Of a DNA stretch of 64,000 nt, positions 29,180 to 39,274 are shown in pieces (positions within the stretch are counted from its first letter, which is position 1; each line of letters opens with the position of its first letter). This stretch comes from Leguminivora glycinivorella (taxonomy: Eukaryota; Arthropoda; Insecta; Lepidoptera; Tortricidae). A program made the position numbers and the translations under genes. The notes beneath the pieces were generated by a model. The model was not told the DNA's origin and made no database searches. It saw only the letters and a program-made list of their open reading frames with translations. The DNA lies in the NCBI RefSeq assembly GCF_023078275.1, contig NC_062993.1, positions 10,911,252 through 10,975,251 of the forward strand, in the 5' to 3' direction.

Positions 29180-29222
29180 ATTAAAAAATCGTTTAGCAAG
29201 CGAACCCCACTGCACCGCGCCT
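29180..29222 (+). repeat. left imperfect direct repeat at the 2.3-kb palindrome
   Basis: ATTAAAAAATCG...GCGAACCCCACTGCACCGCGCC corresponds to ATTAAAAAAGTCCAGCGAGCC and CCCCACTGCACCGCACCT at 31613-31656. Both are in the same orientation. Confidence 0.65.
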
Positions 29223-29295
29223 TCGTTTATGTAGTTATAATTTCTTTATCTATTTTTATATGTTTTATTATTTTATTTGATGACGTGTCTTTTTA

Positions 29296-31565
29296 ATATC
29301 GATACCTCTGGGTTCAATTGGCGTAAAGGACATTTTGGCGAAAATGAGTTATATATACAGTTTTGTTCAGAATTTCAAGCGCTATCGATCTGTGTAGTTA
29401 AAATTTCGATATCTCTTAAAAAGTTGCCTTTACGACCAAGATTTTCTACTATGGACTTGCAAAAATAGCTTTTCTGAAGGGGCGTAAATATCAAGTCATT
29501 AATTATAAATTATTATTTGTGTCGTAAAGGAAATCTACAAATAAAAATATAGTCGCAAGTCACCTTGTTATATATTGTTGACCTTTAAGCCCTTACTTTT
29601 TAAGGATCACTTTCTATAGTAGTGTGATAAAGTTGGGCGTAAAGGACAAGTTTTTTTGTTCTTCGTCCTTTACGACCAGCACTAAAAATATTTTATCCGC
29701 AACTGTAATCGATATCTTTGGGTTCAATTGTCGTAAAGGACATGTAATGCAGGTTTCAAGAGAAAGATAAACCCACTTTTTTGTTTTTTGACCTATATTT
29801 GTGACGTGTATAAGAAAAATATGCAGATTACGAGTATCTTTAACCTAGTGTAGCAACCGTAGTGATAAACTAAACGATTTAGAAGATAGATGGTTGTAAA
29901 GGACACGTCAAAATGTTATAACGTCCTTTACACCCATGATTTGATACGGTCGTAAATGACGGTCTTAGATGATTTTTATACAAAGTCGGGGCGTAATTGT
30001 AACCGAAATGGTACAAATGTTGTTCTAAGTTTACAATTAAAAACTGGAAAAATGTATCAAAACGTACTTAATATGGCATAGAATAGCTCTACATCAGTTT
30101 AATGCAGTGTATTATTTATCTAAGCTATCTTAGCAACAAAAAAGAACAAGACTAATATTTTATATCCAGTTTTGTCATAAAGAAACAATATTTGCTTAAA
30201 AACTATCTAATACTTTGGCAACAAATTCAAAGTTATTTTTTAGTATTCGCCGCTGTCTGAATAGTCAGTAGGTTACGCATTCAGTCTTTAATTCTAGCAG
30301 GGAAACGCTTTCGTAGTATTATTATACTGCGGCGAGATGTAGGTAATTAAAAAAAACATTATGGTAATCAGGGTACGTACCCAAATGCACAAACGCTCAC
30401 GATAATATCTATTTCGTAGCTATATATCTTTATCGCTCTTGCGTATTGCACCAGACTGCATTTTTGTCGACGATTGCCATTCAGCTACGCCGGCAGTAAA
30501 CTTTAACAGTAGACTATACTAACATTAAGTGCGACTGCGACAATAACAGGTGCGTTTCGCTAGCGAAAGAGCGTTAGCGTTTGGTGACTTGGCTATGTAC
30601 CCAGGTACTTAAAGCATTGACTATAATATTTCTAGGATTGAACTCATAATTAAAATTATTCTTATTTAACAGGTTTAAGACTAAATAACAATCTTCTATT
30701 TTAAAATTATCAAAAATATGAATCAACATAGTAGGTAGTCTTGACTATATATACAGTTTGTATACGCGTCCTAACTTGCGTTTATAAATAAGTACTTAAC
30801 TCTTAGTTATTCTTAAAACTTCTTTCTACTTTAGACTTAAAATTACTGTCGTATTAATATAGTCTACTATTCACAGTTGCTGATTAAAGTTTACGTGATT
30901 ACAATTAGTGTTTTACTTAAACTACGAAATCGTTTCCCTGCTAGAATTAAATACTGAATGCGTAACTTATTGAGACAGCCGAGCGGCGAGTACTAAAATA
31001 ATAACTTTCCAAAATATTAGATAGTTTTTAAGCAAATGTTGTTTCTTTATTGCAAAACTGGATATAAAATAGTCTTGTTCTTTGTCACTGTTAAATATTT
31101 AGATAAATATACACTGTAACACTAATGTGGCTATTCTATGCCATATTAACTACGTTTTGATACATTTTTCAAGTTTCTCAATTGTAAACTAAGCTAAAAA
31201 CAGTTGCCATTTGTACCATTCCGGTTACATTTACGCCCCGAATTTGTATAAAAATCATCTAAGACCGTCATTTACGACCCTATCAACTCTAATTGTTCAA
31301 AAAAATCGTGGGTGTAAAGGACGTCCATAGCATTTTGACGTGTCCTTTACAACCATCTAACTTCTAAACCGTTTAGTTTATCACTACGGTTGCTACACTA
31401 GGTGAAGGATACTAAAAATCTACATATTTTTCTATATACGTCACAAATATAGGTCAAAAAACAAAAAAGATATAAACATTTTTCTAAAAAAAAAAGTTGT
31501 TTTTTGCTTCTCCTGAAAACCTGCATTTTGTCCTTTACGCCAATTGAACCCAAAGGTATCGATAT
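29296..31565. repeat. 2.3-kb imperfect inverted repeat with CGTAAAGGAC motifs
   Basis: Left arm 29706-30308 and right arm 30931-31565 are imperfect complements (for example TTTGGGTTCAATTG/CAATTGAACCCAAA, TATGGCATAGAATAG/CTATTCTATGCCATA, CAGGGAAACG/CGTTTCCCTG). The centre is 622 bp. The left side also has an outer extra copy of the terminal block at 29296-29333. CGTAAAGGAC or TGTAAAGGAC occurs nine times, on both strands. No ORF, hence no transposase. It could be a large foldback transposon or a local inverted duplication. Confidence 0.8.
30375..30492 (+). repeat. diverged TAGCCGAATGGCA-family arm in the palindrome centre
   Basis: CCAAATGCACAAACGCTCACG to ATTGCCATTCAGCTACGCCGG is a degraded single arm of the family at 3767-4215, inserted between the palindrome arms. 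Confidence 0.6.
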
Positions 31566-31612
31566 GCGCTAATTAGCATAGATGAAAAAATATTAAAACT
31601 TTAATTTAACAA

Positions 31613-31656
31613 CAAAATTAAAAAAGTCCAGCGAGCCAGCCCCACTGCACCGCACC
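31613..31656 (+). repeat. right imperfect direct repeat, next to the gene promoter
   Basis: ATTAAAAAAGTCCAGCGAGCC followed by CCCCACTGCACCGCACCT. It mirrors 29180-29222 and ends four bases before the TATA box of the Osiris-like gene. Confidence 0.65.
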
Positions 31657-31659
31657 TAC

Positions 31660-31742
31660 ATATATAAGTGCATACGCATGCACGCCTGCATTTGCGTCGC
31701 TCCGTGCCTAGCTACCGTGCGTGCGTGTTGTGTAGTGAAAAT
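31660..31742 (+). promoter_or_regulatory. TATA box and 5' UTR of the Osiris-like gene
   Basis: ATATATAAG (31660-31668) is followed by GC-richer DNA and the ATG at 31743, which lies in an AAAATATG context. A start of transcription around 31688-31700 would give a 5' UTR of about 50 bases. The initiator is not clear. Confidence 0.5.
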
Positions 31743-31802
31743 ATGAAGGCGTTTCTGTTGACCATCCTCCTGGTTGGGGTCGTGAGGAGTGAGAAACATG
31801 AG
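31743..31802 (+). CDS. signal-peptide exon of a secreted (Osiris-like) protein, exon 1
   Basis: Twenty codons encode MKAFLLTILLVGVVRSEKHE: a Lys near the start, a hydrophobic core (AFLLTILLVGVV) and a short polar end, i.e. a textbook signal peptide, likely cut after Ser16. GAG|GTGAGG at 31802/31803 is a strong splice donor, in phase 0. The next phase-0 exon that fits is 50447-50607 on the same strand. A TATA box stands 80 bases upstream. The product would enter the secretory pathway. The exon is not part of any repeat I see. The link to exon 2 is inferred; without it, this is simply the first exon of a secreted protein. Confidence 0.65.
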
Positions 31803-32317
31803 GTGAGGATCTGTGCATTTTGGGTTTTCAGTGAACAGTGGGATGAAATTCTAGTGTAGGTCATCTCAGAGTGAGAAATTACGGTGAGACTTTTTAAGGG
31901 TTTTCAGTGAAAAGTGATGAAATTCTAGTGTAGGTCATCTCAGAGTGAGAAGGGCTCCCCAATGTGACTTTTTGAGGGTTTTCAGTGAACTGGGTGAAAT
32001 TCTAGTGTAGGTTATCTCAGTGTGAGAAGTGGGATGAAATCTAGTGTAGGTCATCTCAGAGTGAGAAGGGCATCCCAATGTGACTTTTTGACAGTGAACT
32101 GGGTGAAATTCTAGTGTAGGTTATCTCAGTGTGAGAAGTGATAAGTGGGTCATCTCAGAATTGTGACTTTTGAGTTTTCAGTGAATCGGGTGAAATTTTA
32201 GTGTAGGTTATCTCAGTGTGAGAAGTGGGATAAAATTTTAGTGTCGAACATCTCAGTGTGACAACTGGGATGAATGGTGTAGGCCATTTTAGTGTGAAAA
32301 GTGGATGAGCTTCTAAA
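31803..32317 (+). repeat. degenerate tandem repeat at the start of intron 1
   Basis: Units of roughly 50-110 bp carry GTGAAATTCTAGTGTAGGTT, ATCTCAGTGTGAGAAGTGGG and GGGTTTTCAGTGAAC. They start right after the splice donor and stop at the MITE at 32318, resuming at about 32450. Unit ends look like splice signals (TTTTCAG and TAGGT). Confidence 0.8.
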
Positions 32318-32440
32318 GGACACTTACACCACCGAAAATGAAAGATTAACCCGAGGTTAACCCACCATTTTATATGGAATTTGGCAGTTGACAGCCCACT
32401 AACCTTGAGTTAAGCGGGTGGTCCAAGCTAATGGCCCTAA
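32318..32440. mobile_element. CACTTGCACCACC MITE, copy 2, inside the intron repeat
   Basis: GACACTTACACCACCGAAAAT at left and TTAAGCGGGTGGTCCAAGC at right, with GAGGTTAACCCACCATTTTA inside. It interrupts the tandem array, so it is younger than the array. Confidence 0.85.
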
Positions 32441-32449
32441 TGTCAACTT

Positions 32450-32545
32450 AGACATCTCAGTGTGAGAAGTGGGATGAAATTCTTGTGGGAAATGGGATCA
32501 AATTCTAGAGGTGTGTCAAATGGGATGAAAGCTCTAGTGTACGTG
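32450..32545 (+). repeat. continuation of the intron-1 tandem repeat
   Basis: GACATCTCAGTGTGAGAAGTG, then GGGATGAAATTCTTGTGG and three shortened GGGAT(G/C)AAA units, ending before 32545. Confidence 0.7.
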
Positions 32546-32635
32546 ATTTGTGATAATTATTGTAACTTATAAACGGTAAAATGATCTCAATTTTTGTTTT
32601 TACAGGATACTATTTTTTTATCCTGTTTATTTAGC

Positions 32636-32875
32636 CTGTGTGGTGACGGGTTAAGAATTTCACCACCCCTTTCTTCCCGTGGGTGTCGTAGAAGGCGACT
32701 GTGGGATATGGGTTAAATTGTGGCGTAGGCTGGCAACCTGTCACTGCAATGTCACAGTTTCGTTTTCGTTCAACCCCTTATTTGCCAAGAGTGGCACTGA
32801 AGCTTTAGTAGTTTCATGTGCTCTGCTTACCCCTTTATGGGATACAGGCGTGATTGTATGTATGTGTATTTTTTT
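32636..32875 (+). repeat. GTGACGGGTTAAGAATTTC repeat, plus copy
   Basis: Runs from CCTGTGTGGTGACGGGTTAAG, through CTTCCCGTGGGTGTCGTAG and CCTTATTTGCCAAGAGTGGC, to GGGATACAGGCGTGATTG and a (TATG)n tail. Copies at 33825, 36730 and 40015 define the limits. Its ORF-like frames are coincidental. Probably a retroposon; family not named. Confidence 0.8.
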
Positions 32876-33824
32876 TATATACTTACGTTACAGTGTAAGT
32901 GTTAATGATAGTTGGAAACGAAATACCTTTTGTGTTGATTAAAATAAAAAATAATTGCTAAAAAGTGTTTGGTAAAAAAAATGATTGATGTTGCCTTTAC
33001 TGTCAAGAATTGAGATCATCTGTGAAAATATGAACAGATAAACCTAAAACTTTGGTAGCATTTAAAAAAAATGTGCATTGTGCATTTACCGTTCTTTGTC
33101 AAGTGTTACTATTATTTGCTGCTATGGAAACCTACCTAGGAGTTGCCTTTTGCCTAGTTAAGTACTACGTTGTACAAGGTAATAATACCTAGGATGTCTA
33201 TTTTTAAACTGATTTAATATTAAATACTCCTAACGTTTTTAATTACAATCTAATTTGATTCGTTTAGAATATACTCGTTTATTAAAATACGCATTATAAA
33301 TTATTTCGTAAAACGTTGCGATTTTTTATTCATACTACAAAAAAAAAGCTCTTCGCACGAAAAATATAAATTAAAAGAAAATAAAAATATCTCACAACAA
33401 ACAAATTTAATATTTCCTCATTTTTTAATATCACGTCAAAAAACAACGTGAAAAGAATGCAATCATTAGTATGCCATTTTGCAAACGAATAGGCTATTGT
33501 GATTTCGCTGTTCTATGAAAAATTACGTAAATATTTTTTTATTACAATTATTCTTTATATGTACGTATTTTTATATCCTGATTTCCCTATTTATTTTGTG
33601 TTATTGTCTTACTTATTTTTCTGTTACTTAGGTGCTAACATTTATTGCTTTTTATATTATTTTCTGTTCACCTAAAATAAATCGACTTCAGAAAATATAT
33701 CGGGCTGAATGAATCGAAAATTTACTCTAAATACGATATTGGTCGGAAAGGGTAAAAGATGCCAATGATGTCAAAAATAACTTTTTTAATGAATCATTTT
33801 TGACATGACCGAATATATTTTTCA
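32876..33824. other. no gene seen (intron 1)
   Basis: AT-rich DNA with nothing assignable. Confidence 0.5.
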
Positions 33825-34075
33825 ACATACATACAATCACGCCGGTATCCCATAAAGGGATAGGCAGAACACATGAAACTACTAAAGCTTCAGTGCCACT
33901 CTTGGCAAAATAAGGGGTTGAAAGAAAACGAAACTGTGACATTGCAATGACAGATTTCCAGCCTCTCGCCTACGCCACAATTTAACCCATATCCCATAGT
34001 CGCCTTCTACGACACCCACGGGAAGAAAGGGGGTGGTGAAATTCTTAACCCGTCACCACACAGGCAAATATATAT
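33825..34075 (-). repeat. GTGACGGGTTAAGAATTTC repeat, minus copy
   Basis: Near full-length complement of 32636-32875, beginning at the (CATA)n tail (ACATACATACAATCACGCC) and ending ACCCGTCACCACACAGGC. Confidence 0.8.
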
Positions 34076-34139
34076 ATTCAAATGAGGCCATAAGGCTGGT
34101 TTTAGTGTCACGCGGACCGACCGCGCGGAGCGGATCCTT

Positions 34140-34702
34140 GCCGAACTAAATATGTATTCAAGTAAGTTCAGGGAGTGTTTAAGAGACAAACGAACGACAA
34201 CATCAGTAATAATGTGGAATGATTTGCCAATCGATATAAGACGTGCTCAGTCACTGACGATTTTCAAAAAAAAACGTTTAAAGGAACACTTTTTATCTCT
34301 TCCTTAGTCTTTTTCCCATTTTTTGTTTGCGCTACCTGGTCGTTACTCTCTTTTGCTTGGATGTTCAATATGTATCTATGTAGTTTGTGTAGGTTTATGT
34401 AGTTTATTTTTATCGCTTCACGAATGTATGTAGTTTATTTTATTGAAAATCTTATATTTATTTTTTATTTTCTTGCTTATAGTTTATATTGAGTTAGGTA
34501 TTTACATTTATTTTATTTTATTTGCACTGCCCTTAACCCTTTTCTATCCACTACATATCTCGCTGTCTGAAGGTTGTCTGGTAGAGATCGCTCTTTAGCG
34601 ATAAGACCGCCTGTTGTTACCTACTATTTAAGTTCTTTATTTGTTTGTTTAGCTGTTGTCGTTGTAGTAGTGCAATAAAGTATTTTATTATTATTATTAA
34701 CA
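34140..34702 (+). pseudogene. non-LTR retrotransposon 3' end (CR1/L2-like)
   Basis: About 50 codons encode FSSKFRECLRDKRTTTSVIMWN, DLPIDIRRAQSLTIFKKK, then RLKEHFLSLP and a TAG at about 34305. WNDLP.DIR.A.SL..FK..LK.H is the standard non-LTR C-terminus. A 400-bp 3' UTR with AGAGATCGCTCTTTAGCGAT ends GCAATAAAG...ATTATTATTATT. 5'-truncated, so inactive. Confidence 0.8.
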
Positions 34703-34761
34703 TCAACTTCATATAAATTAGTAGTTCAGATCGCTCCCCGCGGTCGATCTACGTGACACTA

Positions 34762-34917
34762 ACGCCGTGTCTTGCGTGGGCGACGCGACGGTCGCGCGAC
34801 CGTCGCCGTCGCGTCTCATCGCATCGTCTACTTCCAAATCGATAAGGTTTGATTTCGTATGCGTCGCATCGCCGTCGCGCGACCATCGCGCGACCGTCGC
34901 TCACGCAAGCCACGGCG
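34762..34917. mobile_element. GTCGCGCGAC palindromic MITE, copy 2, with TAA duplication
   Basis: CGCCGTGTCTTGCGTGGGCG...CGCAAGCCACGGCG is flanked by TAA on both sides (34759-34761 and 34918-34920). Removing MITE plus one TAA restores a continuous terminal repeat of the host element. A 3-bp TAA duplication is typical of PIF/Harbinger elements. Confidence 0.85.
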
Positions 34918-34927
34918 TAAAACCAGC

Positions 34928-36449
34928 CTAACAAGTTAACCCGATCTAACAATGTCCGATTCATATCCCGCTAATTGGCACAATAACTAACACTCACAAG
35001 ATTCATTTCAACAATTATAGCGAAAATTGCATTTCCACTAATTTTCTAAAAACACGATATCATGAATCCCGTCATTTCACGAAATCGTTTAAATCACGGT
35101 TAAAAAGTATCTTAATCAGATCATTAAAGAATACCGCAATGTAATACATTCTATGCATGGATTGAGATAACTGTAACGTCAAAAACATGTATGCAATTGC
35201 TCCTTATCAAGAATGCATTAAGGTAGAAAACTGATATCTTCAACATTGATTATACGGATACTACTTAGTAGGTGTTAGAAGTAAGAACAGATAAAGATTC
35301 TGTGAGAATTCGTGATCTTAGTACGTTTTGTTGTGAGCATCTGTGGTTTTCATCTTAGCTAGATTATATTGTAACCAGAGACAAGTTAAAAGTCTAGACT
35401 TATCATAAAATCCCATAATACTGTTTTGACATCAGATTTATAAAGCTATTTTTATAAAATGAAAACAGTACTGTATAGTGAAACTAAACAGTAAAAATCG
35501 TGTTAGTTTTTTTACCCACATAAAACGATGCAAATATCACATTATTTACTCGTATCAGATAAAAAAGAAACCGTCTATTAAATAGCGGAAAATCTTAAAT
35601 CCAAATGTTAAATAATAACAACAATTGAAAGACATCAAATCACAAATGCCTAAGAGAGTCAAATACTAAGGCGAGGTAAAAAGGTCCACATGTAACAATC
35701 TAAAAAAAATGTTTCTGTGACATAATTATCAAGAAATTTAATATTATTAAGATAATCTCGTAGAACTAGTGATACAATATAAAGTTCCAACTAGCTGATA
35801 CTAACATTATTATTATTTTATTTATCGTAATTCGTTCTTATAAGTAGGAAAATAACATCTATTGGGGAAACATTATTAAAGACTTCAAAATGTCACTTCT
35901 TCGATCTGCCTACGCTGCGAAGACTATCAAAATTTTAACTTTTTATGTTGCGTTCAGAAAAATCCCGGGTTTCGCCACCATTTTATGTTGATAGGTAGTT
36001 AAAAAAATATATTTTTGTCACATAAACTTCATATTATCATTAAAAAATATTGAATTAGTATGGAGTTAATTATATGTACCATCATTGTGAAAGATGTCGT
36101 GAAAAAACACTCAGTGGATCATTTAATGGACTCAGGAATAATATAAAATCATTTTGTCAAAATAGTTGCGTTCAGAAACAATGTTTTGAAAGTCCTTATT
36201 ATTTATTAGTCTCCAATCTTAACGAAGGAATTATACGGAGCGAGCCATCGAGTTTTTTCAATAACTGACCGATCATTTTTCCTTCTACTAGGAGCGATTT
36301 TTCATGTTTAGAACGTGATTCGCATAAATTTAATGTACTTGTAAGTGATTGAGATATAATATATTAAGTAGATTTAGTCGTCTTTACTTCATATTAAATT
36401 TACAAATAAATATGTGTCATTTTAAGTTATCGTTATCGCGCTTTGTACA
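34928..36449. other. no gene seen (intron 1)
   Basis: AT-rich. A 64-codon Cys-containing frame at 36074-36268 (YHHCERCREKT...) has no recognisable domain and no splice context I trust. Confidence 0.45.
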
Positions 36450-36655
36450 CATATTTAAAGTCACATACAGGTCGAACGCAATTAATTAACATTATTTTAC
36501 CTTTTTCCCAACGTTTCGGCCAGGTTGCACTGGCCGTGGTCGCGAAAGACTGACCACGACCACGCCAGTGTAACCTGGGCGAAACGTTGGGAAAAAAAGG
36601 TAAAATAATGTTACTTAATCGCGTTCGACCCGTATGTGACTTTAAATATGTCATT
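36450..36655. mobile_element. TTTAAAGTCACATACGGGTCGAACGCG foldback, complete
   Basis: Arms of about 95 bp: TATTTAAAGTCACATACAGG...TTTTACCTTTTTCCCAACG and its complement, meeting at CCACGGCC/GACCACGAC-type repeats with an 8-base gap around 36548. Partial copies occur at 14.85, 46.05 and 46.26 kb. Confidence 0.85.
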
Positions 36656-36732
36656 GTAACTAATTTTAGCAATTATTTCAATAAAAATACAATTTTTGTA
36701 AAATAAAAATACATTTTACAAGACAAATATAA

Positions 36733-37035
36733 ACGGGAAGAAAGGGGGTGGTGAAATTCTTAACCCGTCACCACACAGGCAACCCCCCCCCACCAACCCC
36801 CAAACATCCCCTTTCTTCCCGTGGGTGTCGTAGAAGGCGACTATGGGATATGGGTTAAATTGTGGTGTAGGCGAGAGGCTGGCAACCTGTCACTGCAATA
36901 CCACAGTTTCGTTTTCTTTTAACCCCTTATTTGCCAAGAGTGGCCCTGAAGCTTTAGTAGTTTCATGTGCTCTGCCTACCCTTTTATGGGATACAGGCGT
37001 GATTGTATGTATGGTGTATGTATGTATGTAAATAT
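36733..37035. repeat. GTGACGGGTTAAGAATTTC repeat: inverted stub plus plus-strand copy
   Basis: A 50-bp minus stub (GGGAAGAAAGGGGGTGGTG...CACACAGGC, 36733-36781) faces a full plus copy starting CCCCTTTCTTCCCGTGGG (about 36807), separated by a C-rich run. The tail is (TATG)n at about 37005-37030. Confidence 0.75.
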
Positions 37036-37319
37036 AAACGATTTTGTGTTAATTAATAATACAGGTTGTACCTAAGTGTAAGAATATATTAAATTTTAGA
37101 CGGGGAATTTTTTGACCTATTTTATGGGGAAAGTGCTTAGCCGTTTCCTGACCTGACTGCTTAATATTTTTTTCTTAACATCTGTACTTCATCACAGTGT
37201 AAATATTAATATGAGATCTTTTGCGGCTTTGATCATAAAATTACCTGTCAGATTAATAAGATGGGAAATAATACATTATAACAATTTTCCTATTAATAGA
37301 CTCTTTTATTAAGTGTAAA
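37036..37319. other. spacer, no gene
   Basis: AT-rich; nothing recognised. Confidence 0.4.
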
Positions 37320-37575
37320 GGCATATCTGGGTGTAAAGGCAGCCAAGTTCAAGTGGGATTGGGCAGGACATATCTGTCGGATGCATCCAGACAGATGTGC
37401 CAAAAATAGCGACCGAATGGGCACCACAAATTACCCGAGGCCGAGGTAGGCCAAAAATGAGATGGCGGAAAGACCTGGACTCATTTTGTGGCGATTGGCG
37501 GGAGCATGCAAAGAGCCGTGACGAGTGGCGGAAAACAGGGGAGGCCTTTGCCCAGCAGTGGGAAACAATATAGGC
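37320..37575 (+). pseudogene. RTE C-terminal fragment with frameshift
   Basis: VKAAKFKWDWAGHICRMHPDR then, after a one-base change at about 37395, ATEWAPQITRGRGRPKMRWRK...SRDEWRKTGEAFAQQWE. It is homologous to 12844-13047 and to the end of 20629-21936. It ends TATAGGCTATAAAAAAA. Inactive. Confidence 0.8.
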
Positions 37576-37794
37576 TATAAAAAAAAAGATTCTTTTATTA
37601 ATACGCGATCGATATTCAAGCGAGGTTTCTTGTTCCATATCGAACATTCTGGCACATATTTGATGTCAGAACAAAGAGGCTTGACTGACGGCAGAATTAA
37701 CGTAGAACGTATTGTTACGTTTACGTTAATAAGAACTTTAGAATTTGCAGCTGGGACGATGTCGGTGGTTGTTTTAACATAAATATATATACCA

Positions 37795-38047
37795 GATGCA
37801 AAATCTACGAAATTTATTAACCCCTAACGCAAAAACAACGGAGTATTATAACTACATATTATAAGTTTGACGTGTCTGTTTGTGAATGTGTCTGTCTTTG
37901 GTATCGTAGCTCCCGAACGGATAAACCTATTTAGACTTTTTTTTTAATCTGAATTAGTCGGGAGTGTACTTAGCCATGTTTGATGGAAGTCGGTCTACTA
38001 TGTCGGTTTTTTTTTTTTTCAAATTTTTAATTTTATATCGTGGTTAT
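37795..38047 (+). repeat. AACGGATGAACCGATTT repeat, plus copy
   Basis: TTAACCCCTAACGCAAAAAC, CGTAGCTCCCGAACGGAT, GTCGGGAGTGTACTTAGCC and TATATCGTGGTTA mark a diverged full-length copy. Confidence 0.7.
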
Positions 38048-38097
38048 TTTAAAACAATCGGAGACTCGAATTCTCGTGGCACTTGGAACTGTCTCAG

Positions 38098-38155
38098 CCT
38101 CACTTGCACCACCGCAAATGGAGGGTTACCCCGAGGTTAACCCACTACCCACCTT
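38098..38155. mobile_element. CACTTGCACCACC MITE, partial copy
   Basis: CCTCACTTGCACCACCGCAAATGG and CCGAGGTTAACCCACTACC match the left half of 32318-32440. The right end is missing. Confidence 0.7.
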
Positions 38156-38327
38156 TTTTTCGATCAGGATCGAAAGACCTCGCCATTATGAGTATGAATC
38201 GCGTAAAAATACCCATGTTACAAAAAAGTGGGGTGGGACAACTTTGAAAAAATTGCCCATTTATCTCTTTATTTTCCTGAGCAAAGTAAACAACCTAACG
38301 TTTAGTTAAAAATTACAAAATTAGAGA

Positions 38328-38870
38328 AAAAAACCGGCCAAGTGCGTGTCGGGCCACGCTCAGTGTAGGGTTCCGTAGTTTTCCGTATTTTTCTCAAATA
38401 CTACTGAACCTATCAAGTTCAAAACAATTTTCCTAGAAAGTCTTTATAAAGTTCTACTTTCGTGATTTTTTTCACATTTTTTAAACATATGGTTCAAAAG
38501 TTAGAGGGGGGGGACGCACTTTTTTTCCTTTAGGAGCGATTATTTCCGAAAATATTAATATTATCAAAAAACGATCTTAGTAAACCCTTATTCATTTTTA
38601 AATACCTATCCAACAATATATCACATGTTGGGGTTGGAATGAAAAAAAATATCAGCCCCCACTTTACATGTAGGGGGGGTACCCTAATAAAACATTTTTT
38701 TCCATTTTTTATTTTTGCACTTTGTTGGTGTGATTGATATACATATTGGTACCAAATTTCAGCTTTCTAGTGCTAACGGTTACTGAGATTATCCGCGGAC
38801 GGACGGACGGACGGACGGACAGACATGGCGAAACTATAAGGGTTCCTAGTTGACTACGGAACCCTAAAAA
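38328..38870 (+). repeat. AAACCGGCCAAG...CGGAACCCTAAAAA repeat, copy 1
   Basis: 543 bp from AAACCGGCCAAGTGCGTGTC, through AGGGTTCCGTAG, TAGGAGCGATTATTTCCG and a (GGAC)n tract (38797-38822), to CTACGGAACCCTAAAAA. GGGTTCCG and CGGAACCC are inverted. Noncoding. Copies at 54853 and 55882 share orientation. Confidence 0.88.
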
Positions 38871-38929
38871 GAAGAAAACGCGAAACTAGACATCTGAAGA
38901 GAAAGAAAATTAAATTCTCGAGATATCAA

Positions 38930-39270
38930 GTGTGAAGTAACGTAGTGAAAAAATAAAAGTTGATCTTTGTTCAAAAATTACACAACCGTCAATTTTAATT
39001 GTATCTGAAAGTTTACTTGAAAATTATTGTATTGAAAACGGTAATTCTCAATCGTCTAGTCCATATTCTAATTGCTGCGACGCTTCTATTTTCAGCGGAA
39101 TTTGAATTTTGAGAAATTAAAATTAGAACTGAAATTCCACTGAAAACGAATGATAATTAGAATCCCTTTTACGTCTTAAAAATTAAACATTAAAAATATA
39201 AAACTACGTTACTGAAAAGATTCATTCATCTTTTTTGAAAATTAATAGAAATAATTATACCTAAACGTTA
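38930..39270. other. weak inverted repeats, no gene
   Basis: AAGTAACGTAGTGAAAA (38936) pairs with the complement at 39200-39216. CCTAACGTTTAG (38293) has its complement at 39263-39274, so a diverged TIR element enclosing the 38328-38870 repeat is possible. Confidence 0.4.
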
Positions 39271-39274
39271 GGAA

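Larger units (their letters stand above)
34092..34927. mobile_element. GGCTGGTTTTAGTGTCACG element split by two later insertions
   Basis: The left end GGCTGGTTTTAGTGTCACGC (34092) and the right end CGTGACACTA + AAACCAGCC are inverted repeats, with CGACCGCGCGGAGCGGATC / GATCGCTCCCCGCGGTCG next inward. A retrotransposon 3' end (34140-34702) interrupts the interior, and a palindromic MITE (34762-34917) interrupts the right terminal repeat. Confidence 0.8.

Noticed and set aside
32679..32942. Frame reading ...ATCHCNVTVSFSFNPLFAKSGTEALVVS, repeated at 33727 and 36843
   Set aside because: Occurs in every copy of a dispersed repeat and on either strand; several copies are interrupted. Treated as noncoding retroposon sequence.
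36074..36268. 64-codon Cys-rich frame as a host exon
   Set aside because: No splice sites of quality, no recognised motif, AT-rich composition like its surroundings.
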